This document shows, piece by piece, positions 54,270-63,911 of a DNA stretch of 64,000 nucleotides. The stretch comes from Streptomyces sp. NBC_01591 (GTDB taxonomy: Bacteria; Actinomycetota; Actinomycetes; Streptomycetales; Streptomycetaceae): NCBI RefSeq assembly GCF_035918155.1, contig NZ_CP109327.1, positions 1,240,001-1,304,000 on the forward strand, written 5' to 3'. Positions within the stretch are counted from its first letter, which is position 1. Every line of letters starts with the position of its first letter. The translations under genes and the position numbers were made by a program. The notes below the pieces were generated by a model. That model had not been told where the DNA came from. It worked only from the letters and a program-made list of their open reading frames with translations, and did not search any database.

Positions 54270-54351
54270 CCGGCCTGCAACCGGCGACCAGCAGGAAGAA
54301 GCCCGGGGCCGGTCGGGGAAGATCCTCACCCCCGGCGTAGTTGGTAGAAGC

Positions 54352-55476
54352 GTGAACAACTTTGGGGTGGCCGCAGCACGCACGGTCGATGTCGTCGTGA
54401 TCGGCGCCGGACAGGCAGGACTGTCCGGCGCCTACCATCTGCGCCGCACCGGCCTGGAGCCCGATCGCGACTTCGTCGTGCTCGACCACGCCGCGCGCCC
54501 CGGCGGCGCCTGGCAGTTCCGCTGGCCCTCGCTGACCTACGGCAAGGTCCACGGCATGCATGCGCTGCCCGGCATGGAACTCACCGGAGCGGACGACAGC
54601 CGCCCCTCCTCCGAGGTGATCGGTGAGTACTTCGCCGAGTACGAGCGCACCTTCGACCTGCGGGTTCACCGCCCCGTCGAGGTGAGCGCGGTGCGCGAGG
54701 GCGCCGATGGGCGGCTGCTCGTCGAGACCTCCGAGGGTACGTACGCCACCCGTGCCCTGATCAACGCCACCGGCACCTGGGACCGGCCGTTCTGGCCGCG
54801 CTACCCGGGCCAGGAAAGCTTCCGGGGGCGGCAGCTGCACACCGCGAACTACCCGGGGCCGACGGAATTCTCCGGACAGCGCGTGGTGGTGGTCGGCGGC
54901 GGCGCCTCCGGTACGCAGCACCTGATGGAGATCGCCGAGGTGGCGGCCAAGACGTACTGGGTGACGCGTCGGCCGCCGGTCTTCCGGGACGGTCCCTTCG
55001 ACGCGGACCGGGGGCGGGCCGCGGTCGCGATGGTGGAGGAGCGGGTGCGGCGCGGGCTGCCGCCGCAGAGTGTGGTGAGCGTGACCGGGCTGCCGCTCAC
55101 GGATGCGGTGCGGCGCGCCCGCGAGACGGGGGTGCTGGACCGGCTGCCGATGTTCGACCGGATCACTCCGAGCGGGGTCGCCTGGGACGACGGCCGGACG
55201 GTCGAGGCGGATGTCATCCTCTGGGCCACCGGATTCCGGGCCGCCGTCGATCATCTCGCGCCGCTGAAACTGCGCGAGCCGGGCGGCGGCATCCGGGTCG
55301 ACGGCACCCAGGCGGTACGGGACGCGCGCATCCATCTCGTCGGGTACGGGCCGTCCGCCAGCACGATCGGCGCCAACCGGGCGGGTCGGGCGGCGGTGCG
55401 CGCGATCGGTCGACTGCTGGACGGGAAGGACACGACGGCGGAGGACGACGAGACGCCGGTGCCCGCCGCGGTGTGA
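54352..55476 (+). CDS. Flavin-dependent monooxygenase-like NAD(P)/FAD oxidoreductase
   Basis: A 374-residue cytoplasmic flavoprotein. VVVIGAGQAGLSGAYHL is the FAD fingerprint, VVVVGGGASGTQHLMEIAE the NADPH fingerprint, and DVILWATGFRAAVDHL the ATG motif near the C-terminus, as in class B-like flavin monooxygenases (YhdE/CzcO-type). The frame is open from 54076, but the GTG at 54352 gives the family N-terminus. Substrate unknown. It follows the truncated ssuD but probably has its own promoter. Confidence 0.85.
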   Translation: MNNFGVAAARTVDVVVIGAGQAGLSGAYHLRRTGLEPDRDFVVLDHAARPGGAWQFRWPSLTYGKVHGMHALPGMELTGADDSRPSSEVIGEYFAEYERTFDLRVHRPVEVSAVREGADGRLLVETSEGTYATRALINATGTWDRPFWPRYPGQESFRGRQLHTANYPGPTEFSGQRVVVVGGGASGTQHLMEIAEVAAKTYWVTRRPPVFRDGPFDADRGRAAVAMVEERVRRGLPPQSVVSVTGLPLTDAVRRARETGVLDRLPMFDRITPSGVAWDDGRTVEADVILWATGFRAAVDHLAPLKLREPGGGIRVDGTQAVRDARIHLVGYGPSASTIGANRAGRAAVRAIGRLLDGKDTTAEDDETPVPAAV

Positions 55477-55488
55477 CGGCGCGGGCGC

Positions 55489-56337
55489 TCAGCCGCCGGA
55501 CGCGCTGCGGCGGTTGCGGTTGAACTCCTCCACGTTTCTCTGCTGTTCCGTATAGCTGCTGGTGAAGCGGGTGTCGCCCGGTGCGACCGTGACGAAGTAG
55601 AGCCACGCTCCAGGAGTGGGGTTGATCGCCGCCGTCATCGCCTGCTCCCCCGGGTTCCCGATGGGTGTGGGCGGCAGCCCCTTGCGCCCATAGCTGTTGT
55701 ACGGGCTGTCGATCTTCGTGTCGCCCGTGGTGGTGTGCAGGGTGCTGCGGTTCAGCGCGTAGTTGAGCGTGGAGTCCATCTGGAGCGGCATGCCCCGGGC
55801 CAGCCGGTTGTAGACGACTCTGGCGACCTTGCCCATGTCGGCCACGGTGTCCGCCTCGGCCTGCACGATGCTCGCGATCGTCACCGTCTGGTACACCGAG
55901 ACGCCGTTGCGCCGTGCACCCTCGGCGATGTGGTCCGCACCGAATCGCTCGACCGCGGTGTCGACCATGTACCTGAGCAGGCCCTGCGGGGTCGTTTCGG
56001 AGGTGACGGGGTACGTCGCCGGGAAGAGGTAGCCCTCGGGGTTGCCCTTCGCCGCTGCCGGGAGCGGCAGGTCCGCCGCATCGGCGGCCTTCTCGGTGGT
56101 CCCGGGCTCGACAGCGAGGACCTTGTCGACGGCCTCGTACACCTGGGAGGCCCGCCACCCCTCGGGAATCACGAGCGGGCGAGCCCGCTCGACCTGCGGC
56201 CCTCTCGTCAGCAGCGGCACGAGCACGGCTGCTGCCACGACCAGGACGAGGACGACGCCGATGAACAGCACCAGACGGCCGCGCCGGGTCGGGCGGAGCG
56301 TGCGGCGAGGCGGGGTGTCCGGGGACTCGTTCACCAT
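55489..56337 (-). CDS. MltG-like endolytic transglycosylase (YceG family)
   Basis: A 282-residue protein with an N-terminal cytoplasmic tail, one membrane span (LVLFIGVVLVLVVAAAVLVPLL) and an extracellular YceG domain: GYLFPATYP, ASIVQAEA (catalytic Glu), VYNRLARGMPLQMDSTL and YNSYGRKGLPPTPIGNPG. MltG cleaves nascent peptidoglycan and helps terminate glycan strands. It is shorter than the main MltG of actinomycetes and is not beside its usual partners, so it is probably a second copy. Confidence 0.9.
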   Translation of the reverse strand: MVNESPDTPPRRTLRPTRRGRLVLFIGVVLVLVVAAAVLVPLLTRGPQVERARPLVIPEGWRASQVYEAVDKVLAVEPGTTEKAADAADLPLPAAAKGNPEGYLFPATYPVTSETTPQGLLRYMVDTAVERFGADHIAEGARRNGVSVYQTVTIASIVQAEADTVADMGKVARVVYNRLARGMPLQMDSTLNYALNRSTLHTTTGDTKIDSPYNSYGRKGLPPTPIGNPGEQAMTAAINPTPGAWLYFVTVAPGDTRFTSSYTEQQRNVEEFNRNRRSASGG

Positions 56338-56567
56338 GCGGGCACGCTATCCCGCCGTCCGGAACCACCGCCCGGACGACACGGGCCCCGCAGTTCATGA
56401 AGGGAACGCACGAACAGGGGATCGGATGTTCGCTCGAACGCGTGATCGTTCCGCTATTCGTTGCTCAACTCCCCTACGGCACGGGATGATTACAGGGCGC
56501 AAGCGACGGGCTGCAGACCGCGACTGCGCTGTCCCAGATTTGCACCACGCACAAGGAGAAACACCGA

Positions 56568-56627
56568 ATGAACGTCATCACCAACCTGCTCGCCGGCATC
56601 GTCCACTTCGTGGGTTGGCTCGTCTGA
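56568..56627 (+). CDS. 19-residue hydrophobic peptide
   Basis: The ORF encodes MNVITNLLAGIVHFVGWLV. AAGGAG lies eight bases upstream of the ATG, an excellent ribosome-binding site, and a hairpin follows 18 bases after the stop. The peptide is almost all apolar with an amphipathic His/Trp side, long enough for about one membrane-spanning or membrane-lying helix. It looks like a self-contained gene for a small membrane peptide; I do not know its function. It faces the ABC exporter gene convergently. Confidence 0.6.
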   Translation: MNVITNLLAGIVHFVGWLV

Positions 56628-56644
56628 CCATTGCTCCGCCCGGC

Positions 56645-56677
56645 GCCGTCGCTCCCCGTCCCACGGGAGCGGCGGCG
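56645..56677. terminator. Hairpin after the 19-residue peptide gene
   Basis: CGCCGTCGCTCCCCGT (56645-56660) pairs with ACGGGAGCGGCGGCG (56663-56677) with one bulge. It lies between the convergent small peptide gene and the ABC exporter gene, so it can end both transcripts. Confidence 0.55.
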
Positions 56678-56721
56678 TCGCCGCGTGTTCCGCCTCGGCG
56701 GGGCACGCCCGGCCCCGCTGA

Positions 56722-58527
56722 TCAGCTTGTCGCGGGGGCCAGTTCGGTATCCCGTCGGACCAGCGCGGCATAGCGGCCGTCCTGTTGGAGGAGTTCCTCG
56801 TGGCTGCCGCGCTCGGCGGTCCGGCCGCCGTCCAGGACGACGATCTGGTCGGCGTCGCGAACGGTGGAGAGCCGGTGCGCGATGGTGATGGTGGTGCGCC
56901 CCTCGGAGAGAGCGTCGATCGCTTCCTGCACGGCGAATTCCGTACGGGTGTCGAGGGCGCTCGTCGCCTCGTCGAGCACCAGGACGGGCGGATCGCGCAG
57001 AATCGTGCGGGCGATCGCGAGGCGTTGCTTCTCGCCGCCCGAGAAGCGGTAGCCGCGCTCGCCGACGAGGGTGTCGTAGCCGTCGGGCAGTGAGGCGATG
57101 TGGTCGTGGATCTGTGCCGCACGGGCCGCCGTCTCGATTTCGGCATCGGTCGCGTCCGGCTTGGCGAAGCGCAGATTGTCGGCGACCGAGGCATGGAAGA
57201 GGTAGGTCTCCTGGGAGACCACGCCCACGGCTCTTGCCAGGGTGTCGAAATCCAGATCGCGTACGTCGACCCCGTCGAGCGTGACCCGGCCGCCGGTGAC
57301 GTCGTAGAGCCTGGGCACCAGATAGCTGAGCGTGGACTTGCCGGATCCGGTCGGTCCGACGACCGCCAGACTGCCGCCGGCCGGGACGGTCACATCGATG
57401 CCGCTGAGGGTCGGGCCGCTCCTCTCGTCGTAGCTGAAATCGACATCCTCGAAGCGGATCTCGCCGCGGATCTTCTCCAGTCGGACCGGGTGCTCGGGCT
57501 CGGTGATGTCCACGTCGAGGTCGAGGTACTCGAAGATCCGCTGGAAGAGCGCGAGGGACGTCTGCATCTGCACCCCGGTGGAGAGCAGGCTCACGGCGGG
57601 CCGGAAGAGGCCCTGCTGGAGCGAGACGAAGGCGACGAGCGTGCCGATGGAGACGGCGGGTCCGCCGGACTGCAGGGCGAGGCCGGTTGCCCAGTAGATG
57701 ACTGCGGGCATGGCTGCCATGACGATGCCGATCGTGGACATCCGCCACCGCCCGGCCATGCTGGAGCGCACTTCGAGATCGACGAGCTTCTCGGACTCCT
57801 CGGCGAAGCCCTTGGTGAGGGAGTCCGCACGGCCCATCGTCCGGCCGAGCAGGATGCCGCTGACGGAGAGCGACTCGGTGACCGTGGCCGCCATGGCGGC
57901 CATCTGCTTCTGGCGCCGGGTGGTGATTTTCTTGCGCTCGCGGCCGACCCGGCGACTGATCCAGACGAAGACCGGCAGCAGCAGGAGCGAGACCAGGGTG
58001 AGCCGCCAGTCGAGCGCCAGCATGGCGACGACGGTGGCGATGACCGCGGTGAGATTGGAGACCAGCGACGTCGCGGTGGAGGTGACGGTCGCCTGCATGC
58101 CGCCGATGTCGTTGGCGATGCGGGACTGGACCTCGCCGGTACGGGTCCGGGTGAAGAAGGCGAGCGGCATCCGCTGCAGCTGGGCGTAGACGGCGGTGCG
58201 CAGGTCGTGCATGACCCGCTGGCCGACCGTGGTGGAGATCAGGGTCTGCAGGACGCCGAAGACGCTGTTCATCACGGCGGTGAGGATCATGCCGAGGGCG
58301 AGCAGCGACAGCAGTCCCGTACGCCCCTGGGGGATGGCCGTGTCCAGGATTTCGCGCAGCAGGAACGGCGAGGCGACCGACACCAGTGACGACGCGCCGA
58401 CGAGCAGCCCGACCAGCGCGAGCCGGCCTCGGTAGGGACGGAAGAGGCGCAGGATGCGGCGCACCTCGGCGGGCGGACGGCTCTCGCCCTTCGGCGGGGG
58501 TGTCCAGTTGATCTCGTCGGGTTTCAT
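56722..58527 (-). CDS. ABC exporter half-transporter (membrane domain plus ATPase)
   Basis: A 601-residue MsbA/LmrA-type exporter half. Six membrane spans occupy about residues 30-300. The ATPase follows with GPTGSGKSTL (Walker A), the Q-loop VSQETYLFHASV, FSGGEKQRLAIAR (signature) and VLVLDEATSALD (Walker B), then IAHRLS. The frame is open to an ATG at 58626, but the ATG at 58527 has GAAGGAG five bases upstream, so I choose it. It would export drugs or lipids as a dimer. It is divergent from a MarR gene with an inverted repeat between them, suggesting drug-responsive control. Confidence 0.92.
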   Translation of the reverse strand: MKPDEINWTPPPKGESRPPAEVRRILRLFRPYRGRLALVGLLVGASSLVSVASPFLLREILDTAIPQGRTGLLSLLALGMILTAVMNSVFGVLQTLISTTVGQRVMHDLRTAVYAQLQRMPLAFFTRTRTGEVQSRIANDIGGMQATVTSTATSLVSNLTAVIATVVAMLALDWRLTLVSLLLLPVFVWISRRVGRERKKITTRRQKQMAAMAATVTESLSVSGILLGRTMGRADSLTKGFAEESEKLVDLEVRSSMAGRWRMSTIGIVMAAMPAVIYWATGLALQSGGPAVSIGTLVAFVSLQQGLFRPAVSLLSTGVQMQTSLALFQRIFEYLDLDVDITEPEHPVRLEKIRGEIRFEDVDFSYDERSGPTLSGIDVTVPAGGSLAVVGPTGSGKSTLSYLVPRLYDVTGGRVTLDGVDVRDLDFDTLARAVGVVSQETYLFHASVADNLRFAKPDATDAEIETAARAAQIHDHIASLPDGYDTLVGERGYRFSGGEKQRLAIARTILRDPPVLVLDEATSALDTRTEFAVQEAIDALSEGRTTITIAHRLSTVRDADQIVVLDGGRTAERGSHEELLQQDGRYAALVRRDTELAPATS

Positions 58528-58622
58528 GGGCTCCTTCGTCGGGCGTGCGGCAGCTGCGACTCGGGCGGGGGCTCCAGGGACTTGAGCAGGGGCCCGGGCG
58601 AGCGCATTTTTGAGAGCATAGC

Positions 58623-58647
58623 TCATTGTTACCTATACTCACAATGA
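58623..58647. promoter_or_regulatory. Candidate MarR operator
   Basis: A perfect 7-bp inverted repeat, TCATTGT (58623-58629) and ACAATGA (58641-58647), is separated by 11 bases. It lies between the exporter and marR starts and is unusually AT-rich for this genome. The spacing of the half-sites suits a dimeric MarR protein. It would sit about 25 bases before the marR start and 96 bases before the chosen exporter start. Confidence 0.6.
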
Positions 58648-58672
58648 ACGAGGTCCTGATATTGTTCCCTTC

Positions 58673-59116
58673 ATGGACTCCTCCGACGCCGATGGCGTGC
58701 TCGCCGAACAGCTGCTGCGGGTGACCCGCAGGCTCCAGCGGATCCAGAGCCGCCAGCTGGAGCCGATCGGCATCACTCCCGCGCAGTTCCGGCTGCTCCG
58801 CACCGTCGCGCATTACGACGGCCCGCCCCGGATGGCCGATCTCGCGCAGCGCCTGGACGTCGTCCCGCGCGCCGTGACCACCCTGGTCGACGGCCTGGAG
58901 GCGAGCGGACGGGTGCGTCGCGCCCCCGATCCGGACAGCCGCCGGGTGGTCCGCATCGAGATCACCGAGGAGGGGCTCGCCACCCTCCGGTCGCTGCGCG
59001 ACGCGCGCCGGGCCGCCGCAGAGGAGATCCTGGCCCCACTGACCGCCGATCAGCGCGAGGTGCTCGGCGGGCTGCTGTCCGCTCTGGTCAACGGAATGCC
59101 GGAGCGTCGCTGTTAG
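58673..59116 (+). CDS. MarR-family regulator
   Basis: A 147-residue winged-helix regulator of usual length: LRTVAHYDGPPRMADLAQRLDVVPRAVTTLVDGLEASGRVRRAPDPDSRRVVRIEITEEGL shows the HTH and the DxRxxxI wing. It is divergent from the ABC exporter and presumably represses it and itself through the repeat at 58623-58647. The inducing ligand is unknown. Confidence 0.93.
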   Translation: MDSSDADGVLAEQLLRVTRRLQRIQSRQLEPIGITPAQFRLLRTVAHYDGPPRMADLAQRLDVVPRAVTTLVDGLEASGRVRRAPDPDSRRVVRIEITEEGLATLRSLRDARRAAAEEILAPLTADQREVLGGLLSALVNGMPERRC

Positions 59117-59200
59117 ACACGGCACGGACACGCCTGCGCCCGCCGGGTGACGCGTGTCCGCCGCCGTGGTACCGAACCGAACCGCCGAGGAGACCTCGAG

Positions 59201-62152
59201 ATGCCACTGCTGGAGCCGAATCCGGAAGCACTGCGCCCCGGCGCAGTGCGTACGCCGTCCATGGACCGGGTCCCCGCCCGGCAGGCTCCGGGAACGCCCG
59301 AACCGCTGCGCGGCGAGCTGATCGCCCTGCTCGGGCCGGAGAAGGTGCTCTGGAAGGTCTCCGACCTGGTGAAGTACGCCTCCGACGCCAGCCCTTACCG
59401 CTTCCTCCCCCAGGTCGTCGTGGTCCCGGAGGACATCGACGACGTCTCGGCGATCCTGTCGTACGCGCACGGCAGGGGCCGCGAGGTCGTCTTCCGGGCC
59501 GCCGGCACCAGTCTGAACGGCCAGGCCCAGGGCGAGGACATCCTGGTCGACGTCCGCCACCACTGGGCGGGCATCGAGGTCCTGGCCGACGGCGCGCAGG
59601 CCCGCATCCGGCCGGGTACGACGGTCGTGCGGGCCAACGCCGCCCTCGCCCGGCACGGCCGGCTGCTGGGGCCCGACCCGGCCAGCGCGATCGCCTGCAC
59701 GATCGGCGGAGTCGTCGCCAACAACGCCTCGGGGATGACGGCGGGCACGACCCGCAATTCGTACCGCACGGTCTCCTCCCTCACCTTCGTGCTGCCGAGC
59801 GGCACCGTCGTCGACACGGGTGACCCGGCCGCGGACGAGGACCTCGCCCACGCCGAGCCGCAGCTGTGCGAAGGGCTGCTGGCCCTGAAGGCGGAGATCG
59901 AGGCGGATGCCGGGCTCACGGCCCGGATCCGCGCCAAGTACGAGATCAAGAACACCAACGGCTACCGGCTCGACGCCTTCCTCGACGGCTCGACGCCGGT
60001 CGAGATCCTGCGCGGCCTGATGGTCGGCTCGGAGGGCACCTTCGGTTTCATCTCCGAGGTCGTCTTCGACACACTGCCGCTGGACCGCCGGATCTCCACG
60101 GCCCTGCTGTTCTTCCCGTCCCTCACCGCCGCGGCGGCCGCCGTGCCCCGTTTCAACGAGGCGGGGGCGATCGCCGTCGAGCTGATGGACGGCAACACGC
60201 TGCGCGCTTCGGTGAGTGTCCAGGGCGTGCCGGCGGACTGGGCCGAACTGCCCAGGGAGACCACGGCGCTGCTGGTGGAGTTCCGCGCTCCGGACGAACC
60301 CGGCCAGGGGGCGTACGAGCGGGCGGCGGCGGCCGTCGTCGAGGGGCTCGACCTGGTCGCGCCCGTCGCCTCGGTGACCAATGCGTTCACCCGCGAGGCC
60401 AAGGTCATCTCCGGCTACTGGAAGGCCCGCAAGGCCTTCGTCACCGCGGTCGGCGGATCCCGGCCCTCGGGTACGACGCTGATCACGGAGGACTTCGCGG
60501 TACCGCCCTCCCGGCTGGCCGAGGCCTGCGAGGCCCTGCTCGAACTCCAGGCCCAGCACGGCTTCGACGCCGCCGTCGCCGGCCACGCCGCGCACGGGAA
60601 CCTGCACTTCCTGCTCGCCTTCGACGCGGCGAAGCCGTCCGACGTCGACCGCTACGCCGCGTTCATGGACGACTTCTGCCGGCTGACGGTGGAGCGCTTC
60701 GACGGCTCGCTGAAGGCCGAGCACGCCACCGGCCGCAATATCGCCCCCTTCCTGGAGCTGGAGTGGGGCCCGAAGGCGACCGAGCTGATGTGGCGCACCA
60801 AGCAGATCATCGACCCCGACGGCGTCCTGGCGCCCCGGATCGTCCTCGACCGCGATCCGAAGGCCCATCTGCGCGGGCTGAAGACCATTCCCGAGGTCGA
60901 GGCGATCGCCGACCCCTGCATCGAGTGCGGCTTCTGCGAGCCCACCTGCCCCAGCCATGATCTGACCACGTCCCCGCGCCAGCGGATCGTGCTGCGCCGG
61001 GAGATGATGCGGCAGCCGGACGGCTCCCCGGTGGAGACGCAGTTGCTCGACGCGTACGGTTACGACGCCGTCGACACGTGTGCGGGCGACTCGACGTGCA
61101 AGCTGGCCTGCCCGGTGGGCATCGACACCGGCGCGATGATGAAGGACTTCCGCCACCGGCGGCACTCGCCGCGCGAGGAGCGGATCGCGGCGCTCACGGC
61201 GAAGAACTTCAAGGCGGTGGAGGCGGCGGCACGGCTCGCGGTGGCCGCGGCCGACCGGATCGGCGACCGGCTCGGCGACGGACCGCTGGAGACCATCACC
61301 GCTCTCGCCCGCAAGGCCGTGCGCCCCGATCTGGTGCCCGAGTGGCTGCCCGAGATTCCCGGCGCCGCCGCCCGGAAGCTGCCGCGTACCTCCCGTGTCG
61401 GGGCGAGCGCCGTCTACTACCCGGCGTGTGTGAACCGTATCTTCGGCGGCCCCGAGGGCCACCGGGGTCCGTCGCTGCCGCAGGCCGTGGTCGCCGTGTC
61501 CGCCCGCGCCGGGAAGCCGGTCTGGATCCCGGACGATGTCGCGGGGACCTGCTGCGCGACGATCTGGCACTCCAAGGGGTACGACGAGGGCAACGCCGTG
61601 ATGGCCAACCGCATCGTGGAAGCGGCCTGGGGCTGGACGGCCGGCGGAAAGCTGCCGCTGGTCGTCGACGCCTCGTCGTGCACCCTGGGCATCGCCCATG
61701 AAGTGGTGCCGTATCTCACCGATGACAACCGGGAGTTGCACCGGGAGCTGACCATTGTCGACTCCCTGGTCTGGGCGGCCGACGAGTTGCTTCCCGAGCT
61801 GACGGTCCTCCGGAAGACCGGTTCGGCGGTCCTGCATCCGACGTGCTCCATGCAGCATCTGGACGATGTGGAGCAGTTGCGTAGGGTCGCGGAGGCCTGC
61901 GCCGAGGAGGTCGTGATCCCCGACGACGCCGGGTGCTGCGCCTTCGCGGGCGACCGGGGCATGCTGCACAAGGAGTTGACGGCCTCGGCGACGGCGAAGG
62001 AGGCCGCCGAGGTGAATGCGCGCGAGTACGACGCGTACCTCTCGGCCAACCGCATGTGCGAGATCGGAATGGACCGGGCCACGGGGCATTCGTACTACTC
62101 GGTGCTGATGGAGTTGGAACGGGCCACCCGGCCGGGGGCTGTGGTGCGCTGA
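59201..62152 (+). CDS. FAD-linked / Fe-S D-lactate-type dehydrogenase
   Basis: A 983-residue fusion of a GlcD-like flavin domain and an FeS/CCG oxidoreductase. [34 protein letters not shown] and [14 protein letters not shown] are the FAD_binding_4 landmarks. A ferredoxin-like region follows near residues 570-640 ([14 protein letters not shown] and [10 protein letters not shown]), then two CCG-type motifs ([10 protein letters not shown] and [10 protein letters not shown]). Such enzymes oxidise D-lactate or another D-2-hydroxy acid and pass electrons to the membrane pool. The ATG at 59201 (GAGGAGACC) is preferred over the open frame to 59147. It ends before a clear terminator. Confidence 0.9.
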   Translation: MPLLEPNPEALRPGAVRTPSMDRVPARQAPGTPEPLRGELIALLGPEKVLWKVSDLVKYASDASPYRFLPQVVVVPEDIDDVSAILSYAHGRGREVVFRAAGTSLNGQAQGEDILVDVRHHWAGIEVLADGAQARIRPGTTVVRANAALARHGRLLGPDPASAIACTIGGVVANNASGMTAGTTRNSYRTVSSLTFVLPSGTVVDTGDPAADEDLAHAEPQLCEGLLALKAEIEADAGLTARIRAKYEIKNTNGYRLDAFLDGSTPVEILRGLMVGSEGTFGFISEVVFDTLPLDRRISTALLFFPSLTAAAAAVPRFNEAGAIAVELMDGNTLRASVSVQGVPADWAELPRETTALLVEFRAPDEPGQGAYERAAAAVVEGLDLVAPVASVTNAFTREAKVISGYWKARKAFVTAVGGSRPSGTTLITEDFAVPPSRLAEACEALLELQAQHGFDAAVAGHAAHGNLHFLLAFDAAKPSDVDRYAAFMDDFCRLTVERFDGSLKAEHATGRNIAPFLELEWGPKATELMWRTKQIIDPDGVLAPRIVLDRDPKAHLRGLKTIPEVEAIADPCIECGFCEPTCPSHDLTTSPRQRIVLRREMMRQPDGSPVETQLLDAYGYDAVDTCAGDSTCKLACPVGIDTGAMMKDFRHRRHSPREERIAALTAKNFKAVEAAARLAVAAADRIGDRLGDGPLETITALARKAVRPDLVPEWLPEIPGAAARKLPRTSRVGASAVYYPACVNRIFGGPEGHRGPSLPQAVVAVSARAGKPVWIPDDVAGTCCATIWHSKGYDEGNAVMANRIVEAAWGWTAGGKLPLVVDASSCTLGIAHEVVPYLTDDNRELHRELTIVDSLVWAADELLPELTVLRKTGSAVLHPTCSMQHLDDVEQLRRVAEACAEEVVIPDDAGCCAFAGDRGMLHKELTASATAKEAAEVNAREYDAYLSANRMCEIGMDRATGHSYYSVLMELERATRPGAVVR

Positions 62153-62191
62153 TCACCGGGGCCGTTCGGCCCCGCAGTCGCCCTGGATCGC

Positions 62192-62230
62192 CGGGCGGGC
62201 TCGACGTATTCGAGCCCGCCCGGCCTTTTT
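62192..62230 (+). terminator. Rho-independent terminator after the dehydrogenase gene
   Basis: CGGGCGGGCTCGA (62192-62204) and TCGAGCCCGCCCG (62210-62222) form a 13-bp perfect stem with a 5-base loop, followed by GCCTTTTT. This is the clearest classical terminator in the window. Confidence 0.9.
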
Positions 62231-62399
62231 GTGGGCACATCCCGGGCGCATTCCGGGTGCATCCCGGGTGCACGAAAGTCCATGGTTTCGGAACGGGAGT
62301 CCAATCGCTCCCCTTGCGCAACCGCAGACCCAACTACCAAGGTCCTTACCGAGGTTCATTCATCAGCCGCGCACGTCAGACCCCCTTTCTGGAGGATCG

Positions 62400-63851
62400 A
62401 TGAACGACGCAGCACAGCAGAACGACGGTACGCAGGGCGGCGACGAGGGTTCCATGAGCCGCCGCTCGGTGCTCTGGACGACCGCCGGAGTGGCCGGCGC
62501 CGGGCTGGGACTCGGCGCCCTCGGCAGTTCCTCCGCGGCAGCCGCCCCCGGCCAGGGCCCGGAGGCCACTGCCGCGGACGGGTCGGCCACGCCGAAGCGC
62601 CAGGGCAGGACCATGGTGGGGGTCCCCTTCGACCGGCGCTCCACGGTCCGGGTCGGCATCGTCGGCCTCGGCAATCGCGGTGGCAGCATGATCGATCTCT
62701 TCCTCGCCATCAGTGGTGTACAGGTCGTCGCCGTCTGCGATCCGGTCAAGGCCAAGGCGCAACGGGCCGCCGCGAAGGTGACCGCCGCGGGTCAGCCGGC
62801 GCCCGCCGTCTACACCAACGGCGAGGACGACTACGAGAACCTCTGCAAGCGCGGAGACATCGACTTCGTCTATGTGGCAACGCCTTGGGACTTCCACTTC
62901 CAGATGGCGAAGACCGCCATGCTGAACGGCAAGCATGTCGGCGTGGAGTGTCCGATCGCGCTCCAGCTCGACCAGCTCTGGGAGCTGGTCGACCTGTCCG
63001 AGCGCACCAGGCGCCACTGCATGCAGCTGGAGAACTGCTGCTACGGGAAGAACGAGATGCGGGTGCTGCGCATGGCGCATGCCGGTCTCTTCGGTGATCT
63101 GCTGCACGGCGCGGGCGCTTACAACCACGATCTGCGTGGCCTGATGTTCGACCCGGACTACTACGAGGGCCCCTGGCGCAGGCTGTGGCACACCCGGCTG
63201 CGTGGCGATCTCTACCCCAACCACGGGTTCGGCCCGGTCGCCAACTACATGGACATCAACCGCGGCGACCGTGCGGTGAGCATCACCAGTGTCGGTTCCC
63301 CGTCCCTCGGACTCGCCGAGTACCGCGAGAAGAACATGCCGGCCGGCGACCCGAGCTGGAAGGAGACCTATATCGAGTCCGACCGGACCATCAGTCTCGT
63401 CCAGACCGCCAAGGGACGGGTCATCCGGCTGGAGCACGATGTGTCCACTCCGCATCCGTACTCGCGGATCAACAGCCTCGGCGGCACGAAGGGCGTCTTC
63501 GAGGACTACCCCGCCCGTATCTACATCGAGCCCGACCACACCAACGACAGCTGGGGCGACTTCGCCAAGTACCAGGAGTGGGACCACTGGCTGTGGAAGG
63601 AACACGCCAACCCGCCCGGCGGCCACGGCGGTATGGACTACATGCTGGTGTTCCGGCTGATGCAGTGCATGCGGCTCGGCCTCGTCCCCGACTTCGATGT
63701 GTACGACGCGGCGACCTGGACGTCGCCCGTGCCGCTCAGCCACCTGTCCATCAAGGCGAAGGGCGCGCCGCAGCAGATCCCGGACTTCACCCGCGGTGAG
63801 TGGAAGAAGGCCCGCTCCGGCATGGACTCGGAGAACCCCGAGAAGGCCTGA
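62400..63851 (+). CDS. Tat-exported GH109-like NAD-dependent glycosidase (Gfo/Idh/MocA fold)
   Basis: A 483-residue protein. [20 protein letters not shown] is a twin-arginine signal. The NAD-binding fold follows: [22 protein letters not shown] and [13 protein letters not shown]. Downstream are [28 protein letters not shown], and the [15 protein letters not shown] and [15 protein letters not shown] segments typical of GH109 alpha-N-acetylgalactosaminidases, which carry a tightly bound NAD out of the cell. CTGGAGGATCG precedes the ATG at 62400. Substrate assignment (GalNAc glycosides) is from the family, not proven here. Confidence 0.85.
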   Translation: MNDAAQQNDGTQGGDEGSMSRRSVLWTTAGVAGAGLGLGALGSSSAAAAPGQGPEATAADGSATPKRQGRTMVGVPFDRRSTVRVGIVGLGNRGGSMIDLFLAISGVQVVAVCDPVKAKAQRAAAKVTAAGQPAPAVYTNGEDDYENLCKRGDIDFVYVATPWDFHFQMAKTAMLNGKHVGVECPIALQLDQLWELVDLSERTRRHCMQLENCCYGKNEMRVLRMAHAGLFGDLLHGAGAYNHDLRGLMFDPDYYEGPWRRLWHTRLRGDLYPNHGFGPVANYMDINRGDRAVSITSVGSPSLGLAEYREKNMPAGDPSWKETYIESDRTISLVQTAKGRVIRLEHDVSTPHPYSRINSLGGTKGVFEDYPARIYIEPDHTNDSWGDFAKYQEWDHWLWKEHANPPGGHGGMDYMLVFRLMQCMRLGLVPDFDVYDAATWTSPVPLSHLSIKAKGAPQQIPDFTRGEWKKARSGMDSENPEKA

Positions 63852-63865
63852 CCGGCCGATGCGAC

Positions 63866-63911
63866 CGGGCAGGCCGGGTACGCGCCCTGCGGGGCCGGCC
63901 CGGCCTGCCCG
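63866..63911. terminator. Hairpin terminator downstream of the GH109-like gene
   Basis: CGGGCAGGCCGGG (63866-63878) pairs with CCCGGCCTGCCCG (63899-63911), and the flanks ATGCG and CGCAT extend the stem imperfectly. It lies 15 bases past the stop codon. Nothing coding is recognisable from there to position 64000. Confidence 0.65.

Noticed and set aside
56428..56457. GTTCG/CGAAC repeats upstream of the 19-residue peptide, considered as a LexA (SOS) box
   Set aside because: The spacing (GAAC-N8-GTTC, or GTTCG-CT-CGAAC) does not fit the actinobacterial LexA consensus GAAC-N4-GTTC.
56474..62089. 1871-codon minus-strand open frame
   Set aside because: Antisense shadow of the dehydrogenase, marR and exporter regions; GC-rich DNA keeps the opposite frame open. 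Low-complexity Arg/Gly/Asp composition and no motifs in the antisense part.
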